From: Pisolithus tinctorius | Lineage: Eukaryota > Basidiomycota > Agaricomycetes > Boletales > Pisolithaceae | Direction of reading: 5' to 3' | Length of the DNA: 64,000 bases | NCBI GenBank assembly: GCA_024663395.1 | Contig: JANFAH010000065.1 | Coordinates: forward strand, 1-64,000 | Part shown: in pieces, positions 28,235 to 39,452 of the stretch | How positions within the stretch are numbered: the stretch's first letter is position 1 | Layout: every line of letters begins with the position of its first letter | Position numbers and translations under genes: made by a program | The notes under the pieces: generated by a model | What the model was told of the DNA's origin: nothing | The model's database searches: none | Seen by the model: only the letters and a program-made list of their open reading frames with translations

Positions 28235-29938
28235 GTCTTGTGCCGCGAGTCGAGGCAGCAGCGCAAGCAATCCCTGAGTTTACTTGACGGCGGTTAGGCA
28301 GCTTAGCACCACATGTCGGGCAGGTACTACAATGCGACAGGTAATGCACAGGCTTTCAAGCCTCGTAATAGTTGCAGGAAGATGGCACGAAGTCTATGCT
28401 TGCTATAGTGCATCGCGATCCATCAATCCTACAGCGGTGCTCGTCATGCTTCACATGCTCAGTGTAGGGATTGTTAGCGAAGGTCAACTTGATGACTTAG
28501 GCTTGTCATCGCAAGGTGGCATGTATTAAGGACATCTAGTGTCGATAGCATCATATTAGATTTAGCTTTAAACTAAAGGACATAGTTCTTCATAATAACC
28601 GGGAATGCACTTGAGCTTCTGAATTCAAACTTGCGAGTGGTAACGAGACATCCTTTGTGGGTCGGAAAGCTGCTACTGGCCAAAGACACGCACCCATCGC
28701 GGCTCGAGACCTGTAAAGTCACCTGAAGGAGTTGGGAATGTATAGATCCCGACCCGGCCATCCTGTTGACCACGTTGACGAGTATCTTGAGTGGTTGCGG
28801 TGACTTTCTTCCAGTCTTCGTCTTTGTTTTGCTTGTCGCCAATTGGAGAGGCAGCTTCTGAGGGTGGTGGCGGCGATTGCGAAGCTGAAGCAATTCCACA
28901 ACGGGCGCAACGCTTAGTATCCCTAACTGCCACTGTTGGAGCAACGGCACCAACCTATTTAACGCCGTTCGGAAGTGAGATCCAGTCACAGTCGGGAGGG
29001 TCAGAGGCGTCAGCAGCTCCTCCAAACGATACTCCACACCAGAGGGAATAGCATCTATGGAGGCGAGATCAAAGATGTCACAGCGACGTGGACGAATGGA
29101 GCTGCTGGCACAAACTGGATTGCAGCTGTACACTATTACGCTCAAGAGTACAGTAGACTCACCCGGTACATCACCTCTCGGAGGTACAAGTTTCGACCTT
29201 CCACCGGTTCCACACGAGCAACTACGTGACTAGTCCCGATAACGGAATTATTAACGGAGACGTACGCCGTGTTTGCATTCCGCAAGCTTGGACAGACGTT
29301 CGGCTCAAAACCGTTACTGTAACCAAGTACGGCTTTCAGAACTTGTCAGATGATGGCGACTCCGTAAGGGTACTTACATGGGATGTCACAGGATGCGACG
29401 GTATGTACCGCATGAGTCAGTTTATGTTTGCCCAGTGGGTCCCGGCCTGTTGATACGTAAGACCGGGCGATACAGAGAATGCCAGAGATATGTACATACT
29501 TACATGGAGAAAATCTTGAACTTGACATTCTTGACACTGCAATGCAGAATCTCGCTGGCTATCCAACATCCTGTCTTCGGAGAGCGTCGAACAACACCTG
29601 AATGTACGTCTGCAAGGCAATCTAACTGACCGAGGTTGACCCATATGAAGGTTCCCCACTGTACATGGGCGGTCCTACGAGAGCACCTTACAGCAGGTGT
29701 GGAAAGCTTGAAGAAAAGAGGAGAGGACTTGAACGAGACCAAGCATGTGTTCCTCCGTCTGTATTTGTGCATCAGAGTAGAAAGATTCCATAAGCAAATT
29801 GACGTCTGTGAGACTGTGGCAGCAACGTGTTCACGGTGCCTAACTTCAACATTTGACCTTAACCTTGTTCTTGCTTTGTTCACACCCCATTAGCATTGAA
29901 TCAAACCCAAGGACCTCACACGAAATACCCATTTTTCA
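28235..29938. other. 1.7 kb without a recognised gene
   Basis: Between the SurE end and the NLR start. Two stretches look protein-like but cannot be joined into a known family: minus strand about 28673-28930 (NKDEDWKKVTATTQDT, GIYTFPTPSGDFTGLEPRW) and plus strand about 29060-29450 (EIKDVTATWTNGAAGTNWIAA, GDVRRVCIPQAWTDVRL). CpG content is normal, unlike the repeats to the right. A small spliced host gene is possible. The right end must contain the NLR promoter. Confidence 0.3.
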
Positions 29939-32900
29939 ATGGCCAAAATTAAAAAGCAGTTCAAGAAACCTCTCTTCAGAACTAGGAAGCCTGCCAACTG
30001 CTCTCTTCCCGCGGTACGCAGTTCATTTCTTTCAAACGAGAGTAATTATCGATCCGTGATAAATCACTCGCAGGGATCGTCTCAGGCTCTCGGTGGGGAT
30101 CTTGCCTCTGATTCTCAATCATTGGGGAACGGCTCTCGGGGAACGCTTGATAGGATAAAGGACTTCCTCCATCCGTCTTGGGTAACCCCAGTTAAGGGCG
30201 TATGTAATACATTTCGCCCCATTGTTGCATGGCGTTGATTGCTCCCAACTGAACAGTGCCAAGGACCCACTGCAGAGCGAGACCATGACCCCCTATCTGT
30301 CGAAATGCAAGTCGATGCTGCCCTGTTGGTCATGGTGCCCAGTCATCCACGAATGGGCCATACAGCCGTCGACTACGTGGCAAAGGTTAATACCTCTGTC
30401 GCAGACATTCAAAGTCCGGGTAACACGCATTTGCATCCTTTCAAAATCTTCAAGTCCGTCGTCTTCTCTGTCGCAAATGTATGCCGCCGGTTGTTCTGTG
30501 CAAACGTATTCTGATGTAGGTCGGCAGGTTCACCCTTACGCCCAGATGGCGTTGGGAATTTTAACTGCTGCTTCCCAGGTATAGTTCTCTATCTCATTCG
30601 TCCCTTCTGCTGACATTGTCACTGCGCCAGTTGATCCTCACCCAAGCGAACTTAGACAATGCAGTTTCCGCTCTTCTGAAGAAACTCGGCGTTGTTTACA
30701 AGTTACTTTCGGAGGAAGATACGTTGAAGAATGTCGATGATATGAGAGATACCCTTGCGAAGATTGCGCGGGTCGTGAGCGACGCTGCACAGTTTGTCAC
30801 AAACTACTCCAAGACGAAGAGCTACTGTATGTCTTATCATATTCACTTGGCCCCAAAGTGTTGAAGAAGGTATGCACCTAGGGAAACGATCAGGCAAGAA
30901 TATTCTCTCCGAAACGCAGTGGGTTGTCGACGGCTACGTCGAGACTCTAGATGATTTGATGCAGCAATACCGCGACTGCGCTGTCCGAGATATTCAGATT
31001 AACATGTACCAGGTACTTGAAGACGTGAACCTCGAAGGCATGGCTTATGCGGCTGGGGCCGGCCTCGACACAACCAAAAGATGCCTCGATGGCACGAGGA
31101 CAGAAATTCTGCAGCAGATCGTTTCCTGGGCTACTGATCTTGATGTCAATGCCCCTCGCATCTTGTGGCTCCATGGGCAGGCGGGAAGGGGAAAATCTAC
31201 CATTGCTCATACGGTTGCGTCATGGATTAAGGATGTAGGGGGACTTGGGTCATGTTTCTGTTTCGCTCGTGACAGGCAGGCCGAACGCCGAGAGCAGAAG
31301 ATATTCACAACCATTGCCCGTGGTCTGGCAGACCGTGACCCTGCGTTTCGGCGAGCATTGGCGGATGCCATCTCAAGGGACTACGATCTCAAGACCACAT
31401 CTGATGTGGTACAACAATGGCAACAACTCATCTTGGGGCCGTTGTCCAAGGTAGATGGTATGATGCTTGGGAATGTGGTTGTGGTGATCGATGCCCTGGA
31501 TGAAAGTGGGCCGGAAGCTTCGAGGAGACACATACTTTCCCTCCTCACACCGACGGAGGCTAGCCATCTACCCACGGATTTCCGCATCCTCCTGACATCC
31601 AGACCATTGCCGGACATCGAACGTGCTCTGGGTGCTTGTCCCCACGTGAAATCGATTTCGTTGGATAATATATCTGCAGAATTGACGGAACGTGACATCC
31701 GGCTCTACGTTTCCACACAACTTGGATATCTTCAGGAGATGGGAGCCACTGAAATCGAAACCATCGTCCAAAAATCGGATGGCCTATTTGAGTGGGCTCG
31801 CTTGGCGTGCGAGTTCATTAAACCAAATAAGCCTGGTCGGACGGTTAGGGAGCGCTATGACGAGGTTGCGTTTCTTTGCTCTGGAGGCGGGGGAACCCTA
31901 TTGGATGTCATGTACAGGACAATCCTGGAAGACACTATACCCGATGACAATACCACGCTTGCACGATTTTGTTCTGTGATGAGGCAGATTATGGGGACAT
32001 TTGAACCTCTTCGAATGGATGCCGCAAACAAGATGCGTGCCTACTTTCCTCGGAAGGAGGACCACTTTGACATGGCTATCATTCTTGGATTCATGTCTCC
32101 AGTATTGGGTGGCATTGCAGACAGGACCTCTGTTGTCCGGCCGCTGCATGCTTCGTTCTATGACTTTCTCACTGATCCTGCACGAAGTGGGATATATTGT
32201 GTTGGTGCGTCCGACATGCACAGCCTTGCCTTTGCTTCATTGCAAATTCTCTGCAACGACCTGCGATTCAATATTTGTGGACTGGAGAGTTCCTATCTCA
32301 GCAATTCCGAGGTCCATGATTTGGCGGAGAGAATCGAAAAAAGTATCTCAGCTTATCTATCCTATTCATGCAGATTCTGGGCTCAGCATCTATGCCACAC
32401 CACATTTGATGCTGCACTTGCAGGATGGGTGAAAGCTGTTGTTCGAAGTGAAATTTTTTTGTTCTGGCTCGAGACTCTGAGTTTGCTTGGTGCATATGGG
32501 GGTGCTGCAGATTCTCTTGTCTGCACTGTAACATGGTTACAGGTGAGTGTTCCATAATTGTAGCTGTTGTTGTCTAAATCGAAGCAAAGGACCAGAATGA
32601 TTTGGAGGATTTATTAGCATTTGCACAAGATGGGATCAAATTCATTCGGAATTTCGCAAGTGCAATCTCATGCAGTGCACCACATCTTTATGTCTCTGCT
32701 CTGCCATTCACTCCTAAAAACACAGAATTGTCAAGACTAATGATGCCAAAATTCTCTTCCCTTGTGGGAATTTCTGGGGGAGGGCTTGAAGAGTGGCCAG
32801 CTCTTCAGCTTGCTTTGCATGGACACACTTCTCCAGTTACTGCAGTGGCAGTTTCTCCTGATGGGAAGAGGGTTGTGTCAGGATCTTTTGACAAGACTTT

Positions 32901-35029
32901 GAGGGTGTGGGATGCTGAGAGAGGTGTGCAGATTGGTAGCCCTCTTCAAGGACATTCTGCTGGGGTCTTCTCAGTTGGTTTCTCCCCTGATGGCAGAAGG
33001 ATTGTGTCAGGCTCACATGACAAAACTGTAAGGCTATGGGATGCTGAGAGAGGAGTGGTGATTGGTGACCCACTTGTGGCACATTCTAGTTGGGTCCAGT
33101 CAGTTAACTTTGACCCTGATGGCAAAAGGATTGTCTCAGGCTCTACAGATAAGACTGTGAGGATGTGGGATGCTGAGCAAGGGGTCCAGATTGGCAGCCC
33201 TCTTCATGGGCATTCTCGTTGGGTTGACTCGGTTGGATTCTCCCCTGATGGAAAGAGGATTGTTTCAGGCTCAGGGGACAGGAGTGTGAGGCTATGGGAT
33301 GCTGAGAGAGGTGTCCAGATTGGCAGTCCTCTCCAAGGGCATTCTGGCCCAGTGAAATCAGTTGGATTCTCCTCTGATGGGAAGAGGGTTGTGTCAGGAT
33401 CTTTTGACAAGACTTTGAGAGTGTGGGATGCTGAGAGAGGTGTCCAGATTGGCAGCCCTCTTCAAGGACATTCTGGTTGGGTCCAATCAGTTGGATTCTC
33501 CCCTGATGGGAAAAGGATTGTCTCAGGTTCAGATGACCAAACTGTGAGGATCTGGGACACTGACAGTGGTGTGCAGATTGGTAGCCCTCTTGAAGGGCAT
33601 TCTGCCTTGATCCGGTCAGTGGCATTCTTCCCTGATGGCAAGAGGATTGTCTCTAGCTCTGAAGATGGGACTGTGAGAGTTTGGGATGCTGCAGGATGTT
33701 TGCAGACTGGTAGCAAGTGTTCTGGTTGGGTTGGCTCAGTTGCATTCTCCCCTGACAGTAAGAGGATTGTCTCAAGCTCATACAAGACTGTGAGGGTGTG
33801 GGATGCTGAGAGAGGAGTGGAGATTGGTAGCCCTCTTGAAGGGCATTCTGGTTTGGTTGGCTCAGTTGGATTCTCCCCTGATGGGATGATGATCATCTCA
33901 GGCTCAGATGACAAGACTGTGAGGGTTTGGGATGCTGAGAGTGGTGTGCAGAGTGGTAGTTCTCTTAAGGGCCATGTTGATAAGGTGCAATCAGTTGCAT
34001 TCTGCCCTGATGGGAAGAGGATTGTTTCAGGTTCATCTGACATGACTGTGAGAGTTTGGGATGCTGTGAGAGGTGTGCAGATTAGGCATCCTCTTCAGGG
34101 ACATACTGACCAGGTTCAGTCAGTTGGATTTTCCCCTGATGGAAGGAGGATTGTCTCAGGATCCCATGACAAGACTGTGAGGGTCTGGGATGTTGAGAGT
34201 GGTGTGCAGATTGGCAGCCCTCTTCAGGGCCATACTGACAAGGTCCACTCAGTTGGATTCTCCCCTGATGGCAGGAGGGTTGTCTCAGGCTCCTCTGACA
34301 AGACTGTGAGGGTTTGGGATGCTGGGAGAGGCATGCTGATTTTCAGTCCTCTTGAGGGCCATACTGGAAGGGTCCAGTCAGTTGGATTCTCCCCTGATGG
34401 AAAGAGGATCATTTCAGGCTCATATGACAACACTGTTAGGGTGTGGGATGCTGAGAGAGGTTGTCACATTGGCACCCTTATTCAGGGGCATTTTGGAATT
34501 GTCCACTCTACAGCATTTTCTCCTGATGGAAAGAAAATTGTTTTGGCCTCAGAGCATGCTGTGAGGCTCTTGGATGCCCACAACTTTGAACATATGATCA
34601 ACCTCTGTGAGCAACAGAAGCATGCCTGCAATTCAATGAATGTACTTGCAACTTTGGCCAATAGTGAGCACTATCCATTTATCATATATCATTATTATTT
34701 TATTCTTATGTCACATCATTTAAGCATGCCCCATTTCTTTTTCATCAGTATCATCACATGCTATTCCTGATATTCAGCAAATCCTTGATGGACTCCTGCA
34801 GGAAGGTGCCAGTGTATGGGCTGAACCAATCAAGTTTTACAATGATGGCTGGATCAGAGGTCCCAAGGGGAAATTATTGCTCTGGATACCTCCAGCATTC
34901 AGGAGGCCATTTTATTCCATGTGGACCATAGTAATAATGCCCAGGGGTTGTTGCATTGAGTTGGATTTCAGCCAGGCAGTCCATGGGAATAAATGGATCC
35001 AATGCTTTAAGCCAGCTGTATACTCCTGA
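29939..35029 (+). CDS. NACHT-WD40 NOD-like receptor (STAND protein)
   Basis: Fungal NLR, a signalling ATPase of about 1,500 residues thought to act in non-self recognition or programmed cell death. ATG at 29939 gives MAKIKKQFKK and DRIKDFLHPSW. Small exons lead to HPYAQMALGILTAASQ, spliced to LILTQANLDNAVSALLKKLG, the helical domain that precedes NACHT in agaricomycete NLRs. After an intron (30828-30881) comes the NACHT: LWLHGQAGRGKSTIAHTV (Walker A), VVVVIDALDESG (Walker B) and RILLTSRPLPDIERAL. An intron at about 32541-32588 leads to a linker and 14 WD40 repeats (about 32806-34590). The last exon after 34750 gives DGWIRGPKGKLLLWIPPA and stops at 35027-35029. No frame break was found. Exon joins between 30190 and 30480 are uncertain. 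The 3' half is CpG-poor. Confidence 0.88.
32806..34590 (+). repeat. 14 tandem WD40 repeats (about 129 bp each)
   Basis: Repeats of about 43 codons with consensus GHSGWVQSVGFSPDGKRIVS, then GSxDKTVRVWDAERGVQIGS. Counting from LHGHTSPVTAV, fourteen units are visible, enough for two seven-bladed propellers. Unit 8 lacks the GH and is shortened; unit 14 is diverged. Units 1 and 5 share the same FDKTLRVWDAERG core, suggesting internal duplication or conversion. DNA-level similarity between units is high. Confidence 0.88.
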
Positions 35030-37221
35030 TATGACCTAGAGAGTCTTTATTCAATGTTCACAGCCCAATGCATTTCCAAGCTAACCCTAATCCTGTCAAA
35101 AGGTTTTGCATGCCATAGAGTCATTTGAGTTGCTACACTTCAGGAACCTTGTAGAAGGCTTAGGTTTTTTAATGCTAAGTGTGTCTAGTAAACTTTCAAG
35201 CCAAAATCAATTTTGCTTCTGGTGGACATGATTAATCACGAGGCTCATATTCCAATGGAGAAAGACAATACAGGTCATTTGTAGGTTTATGTAAATTTAT
35301 ATCTTCCCATCTTTTATAGATATGTGGTGACTGTATTCCTGGGCCCTGAGCTTCACAGTCTGGCCCAAGACCTAGCTCTGCAGTTGAGCTAGGTCAGGCA
35401 AACACTAATTTCAACACAATCCTCTACTTAGGCATCTCATTCAACCCCTTTTAGGGACCTAATGGGTTTATATGTATGTGTATTTTCACTCACATCTATA
35501 GTATATCTACTAGCTGTCACTAGCCTGGGGCCTGATGACCCCAAGGAATCCCACAATGGTCATTCTGCTGGTTTTGCCAGCTTGCATTTAAAAGGCAGAG
35601 TGGCATCTGCTGGCACTTGTCAGTTAAGAAGTTCTGCTCCTCACCTAAGATAGGGCTCATGCACACCCCACTAACCTGTGATGCTTGTGACCTGATGTGA
35701 CCTGATGTGACCCAGACTACTATGCAGCGAGAAATGAAATACTATGAAATACTATTACTGCCAGCGTCGTCGTGAGAAGTAAATACATGACCAGCAGGTA
35801 TTAGATATTTAAGAATAATGACACAGGAAGCCGGTAGGAAGACAAAGTGCTGTATTAAATTTATGATACATTAGCCTTCTCAAGTTCATCAAGAATCAAG
35901 TTTGGGAGGACTCAATGACTTCAGTATTTCTTGCTCGCCCATGTTGCTTGCCTTCCTGTCAACCCCATGCCATAAGCGTCCATGAAGCATCTTGCATGGC
36001 ATGCATATCTAGCACATGTGACATGAGTTTATACCCAAAGTGTACTGAGGGGGCTTACTTTTGTATGTGATCTAGTGCCACTGATTGCAGTGTGTCAACC
36101 ACATTCAATCTCTCCAAGTCCTCTTCCTTTGATGAAGAAGGGTATTGATAGTAAATCCACTTTGCATGCCCCTGTTGAATATTGCTCAATAAAATTTGGA
36201 ATTCTTGCTTTGTTTTCCAGCCTCCTGCATTATACTAGAACATGGCCGGTGCCACTGGCAGGCACCTTGTTTACCATGCCAGAGCGCAATCACGACCAGT
36301 GGGTTTTGCCGTGTGGAGTCAATTGACAGGCAGATGCGCAGATGTCAAAAAAAGTGTCTCATTTTTGGGCTGGAGTGACCTTGTAAACAAGGTGATGTAA
36401 ACAAGGTGATTTCGCTTTACCACCTGTGTCACCCATGCAACTACTCTGACATGCCATAATGGCATTCATATGGTCAAACTTTCTTAATAGCACTTGCACA
36501 TCTCATTTTATTGAAAATTGAACTGCACAGAGTTGTAGATACTTAAAAAATAAAGAACTCTGTGCAATTTTTTCAAGACAAAACAAAGATTTGCAACTGT
36601 CATTTGCTCTAGATGATAAAGTCACATCAGAATCACGTTGGGTCACATTAGATTGGTGGTGTGTGCATTTCAGCTCAGCTTTCAAAGGAATTGCTTCATC
36701 TCATTTGCCTTCTCAATGATTTAAACCATTCAGTTGGGGAGCTTGTCTTAATTCATAACAATTTGAGGGCAGACAAGAGTTATACAATTTGAAAAAGAGA
36801 CATCTATAGTATAGTGTATTCATACTAGCATTTCTCTCAAATTTTCATTGAACACTACATTCATAGACTTGTTCATTTGCTGTCTTGGCCACTGTGCAGC
36901 ACCTTGATGTTCCTTGTATGGGTACATATGGACAGAATGACATATAGTTGTCCACAAGAGGATACAGATATCTCCATTGTTGCTCACCATCACCACCTCA
37001 AAACATCCCCAAGTCCCCTCCAATGGTCCTACTACCCTTCCAACTGCCCTTCAACAGGCTCTAGAGCCTATCCAACACTCTACTGACCTTCATTGGGTCT
37101 GCCTGACCCATATCACACCTCACTGACTTCACCCAAGCCTACTGAAGGCAGCTTGGTGTCTCACCAATGCATTCTAACCATCTCCAACCATTTCTGAGTA
37201 ACTCAGATAACCTAAAGCTAA
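35030..37221. other. CpG-poor region without genes; one hairpin
   Basis: 2.2 kb of TG/CA-rich sequence downstream of the NLR. No ORF has domain support. At 36524-36566 an 11-bp inverted repeat (TGCACAGAGTT / AACTCTGTGCA) with a 21-bp spacer and partly paired flanks (36511-36576) forms a hairpin. Around 36335-36365 the run AAAAAAAGTGTCTCATTTTTGGG resembles, in pieces, the Tc1 terminal repeat seen at 43869, so part may be an old DNA-transposon remnant. Confidence 0.4.
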
Positions 37222-37378
37222 TGTGAGTCAAAATGAGGATTGGTGGTGAAAAAAAACCAAAACAAACACAAAGGCAATAAAAAGTGAGTGGTGGTGTGCC
37301 TCTGCAGTACCTAGATGGCAGAGGATCTAAAATGGGTGGTTTTTGTGAGGCACTACACTCAAAGATATGTGCAGAGGG
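37222..37378 (+). repeat. left piece of a repeat related to the 1.85-kb insertion
   Basis: Begins TGTGAGTCAAAATGAGG, matching the start of the element at 22253 (TGTGAGTCAAAGTGTGG), and continues with shared AGTGAGTGGTGG and TGCCTC blocks. It is cut at 37378 by the copia element, whose GAGGG duplication occupies 37374-37378, and resumes at 43486. Confidence 0.72.
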
Positions 37379-37637
37379 TGTTGTATATTCTGTCTTTCAT
37401 ATTATACTTCCAACTGCATCCCACTTAGTATTATGGTACGCATTTAGCCATATTACATAATCATGTTCATTTTCGTACTCAAGTAGCATACTCACACCTC
37501 AGTTGGCTACTTAACCCAACTGAGGTGAGCACTTTCTACATCCTGTCTTTACACTCAGCTAATAGTCCTGTAGTATATATTCCACAGGTACATAATATAA
37601 AGTTGGCTACTTAACCCAACTGAGTATATATTCTACA
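37379..37637 (+). repeat. copia 5' LTR (259 bp)
   Basis: Starts TGTTGTATATTC, ends ATATTCTACA. Contains two inexact copies of TTGGCTACTTAACCCAACTG (about 37502 and 37602), which is itself partly palindromic. Matches the 3' LTR except for the MITE there. Confidence 0.88.
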
Positions 37638-37649
37638 GGTTATGAGCCC
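37638..37649 (+). promoter_or_regulatory. copia primer binding site (initiator tRNA anticodon arm)
   Basis: GGTTATGAGCCC directly follows the LTR. It is the exact complement of GGGCTCATAACC, the anticodon stem-loop of eukaryotic initiator tRNA-Met, the half-tRNA primer used by many copia elements. Confidence 0.75.
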
Positions 37650-37680
37650 TGTTGCTCACTAACTGGGAACTCGTAGCAAC

Positions 37681-38733
37681 ATGTCATTCACATCCAAGCT
37701 TGGAGATGATTTCCTTAAGGTCCCAAAGCTCTCAGCAGATGGAGAGAACTGGGTAACATACAAGGACAGGCTAATGTGGTCTTTGGATGCTTGTGGGCTG
37801 CTCAGGTACATAGATGGTACTGAGACAATGCCAGTCGACCCCAAGACACTACCAAACTGGAGCGAGAGCTGGATACCTATCTCTGCAGAGGAGAAAAAGG
37901 AAGTGACAAACTACCAAGCTACCCTAAAAGAATGGAGGCTCAGCCAAGCCATCATCAAGCAACAAATTGCCAGCACAATCCCTGACACACTGTTCATCCA
38001 AATAAAGAGTCTCACTACTGCACTTGACATCTGGACATACCTATCCAACCTCTTTGAGAAGTGCTCTTGTGTTGTATTGGTCAAACTGCTGAAGAAGCTC
38101 CAAACTATAAAATGCACAGAGAAAGGAAATGCCAGGGAACACTTTGACAAAATGTGGCAAATGCATGAACAACTTGCCTCAATAGGCCAAGCCCTGACAG
38201 ACAAAAGCTATATGGCTATGGTCATGACATCCCTCCCAAGCTCTTATGATTCTGTCATTGGAGCAATGTCTGCACTTGCAAAAGTTTCCACCTCCACTAC
38301 CCTAACAACTGCAACTCTCATGGATGCAGTACATGACGAGTATGACTGTCATGCCACAAAGCAGAAGAAGTCTAGCAATGCAGATGATGCAGCATACTTG
38401 GCTGGAGGAAAGCAGAAGAAGTTTGCTGGAACTTGCTACAAATGTGGAAAATGTGGGCACCAAGCTCACAAATGCAGGTCAAGTGGGGATGACTCACAAA
38501 GTGGAGGGAAGTCTCCAAACAAAGGGAAACAAATAGAGTGTGCAGCAGTGGCCAAGGACGACAGCAGCAATGACCCAGATGGGGTATGGCTTGCACATAT
38601 AAATGACAGCTATGAAGCTGAGGTCAATGAAGCTCAACCATCCCCAGAGACATTTGCTACTAGTGTGTACATGAGACCACTGAACTACACTACTCTATAT
38701 GACTCTGGAGCCTCTCATCACATGTTGTCATAC
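37681..38733 (+). pseudogene. copia gag and start of protease
   Basis: ATG at 37681. UBN2-type gag: MSFTSKLGDDFLKVPKLS, ENWVTYKDRLMWSLDACGL, then LKKLQTIKCTEKGNAREHF and LASIGQALTDKSYMAMVMTS. A CCHC knuckle CYKCGKCGHQAHKC lies near residue 255. The protease begins with TTLYDSGASHHM and is cut within the next codons (about 38733) by the solo LTR. Up to that point there is no stop or frameshift in about 350 codons, in contrast to pol downstream. Confidence 0.85.
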
Positions 38734-39447
38734 TGTCATAACCGTGCGTTCACACTAAGCCCTTGCTTGCTCCGCACCCTACTCCGCCGGTCGTTCACTC
38801 ACTCCGCACCAACTCTGCCCAACTTCTGTTGGTTGCAAACCATCTCCGCTCTGACTGCTGTTGGACTTGTGTCGCTCTCCTACCGGACCAAGTGGTCCGT
38901 CCTCTGAGGGGTCATGTGACTACCTTCGCAGTCAGGAACTCCGCAGCGCGCTCACCGCATGGTCCAGCACCTGGACTGTTTCCTTTTCTGGATGTTCTGT
39001 GTTACCCATTCGTATGTCCTCCGTCTACCCTTCATTCGTCGTCCAGGAAGTTTTACTTGAAAATTTATGAGTCCCCGTATGTCAGTTCCAATTCCGATTA
39101 CTGTACCTCCATAGCAGTATAAAAGCATGTACTGTACTCTGCTGTTCTTCAGTACGAATATCAACTTAGTTCCTACTCCCTCTGATTCCATCTTCTGTCT
39201 GTCGGAGTTATCTCCGACTCTCTGTCTGTACTCTCCCTCTGAAATACGAGGGCTGAGATTGTGCAAGGGGGTAGCGCACGAGCTAAACCCGATGCCCTCA
39301 CTCCGCTCTGCCTTTGTCTCAGCGGACTTCATCTCTGCCGACACTCTGCTAGTCGGAGTTCTGTTCTTCTGTGTCGGACTTGCTTCTGAACCCTTCTCTA
39401 GACCTTGTTAAGTGTCGGAGTTGGTCGGAGTAGGCCTGGACTTGACA
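38734..39447 (+). mobile_element. solo LTR (714 bp) in copia protease codons
   Basis: Starts TGTCATAACC, ends CTTGACA, flanked by a 5-bp duplication CATAC (38729-38733, 39448-39452). Removing it restores the copia frame (MLSY to the residues after ENFANYKP). It contains many CpG sites (TCGGAG, CTCCGC motifs), unlike the host copia, so it arrived later. A truncated, CpG-poor relative lies in reverse orientation at 60821-61018. No internal region: solo LTR by recombination. Confidence 0.85.
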
Positions 39448-39452
39448 CATAC

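Noticed and set aside
32837..34433. Minus-strand ORFs made of repeated Gln/Ser/His- or Pro/Thr/Leu-rich units
   Set aside because: Antisense shadows of the WD40 repeat array.
32806..34590. Regularly spaced 129-bp repeats that could suggest a CRISPR-like or satellite array
   Set aside because: The repeats are in one open reading frame and translate to classic WD40 units; there are no unique spacers.
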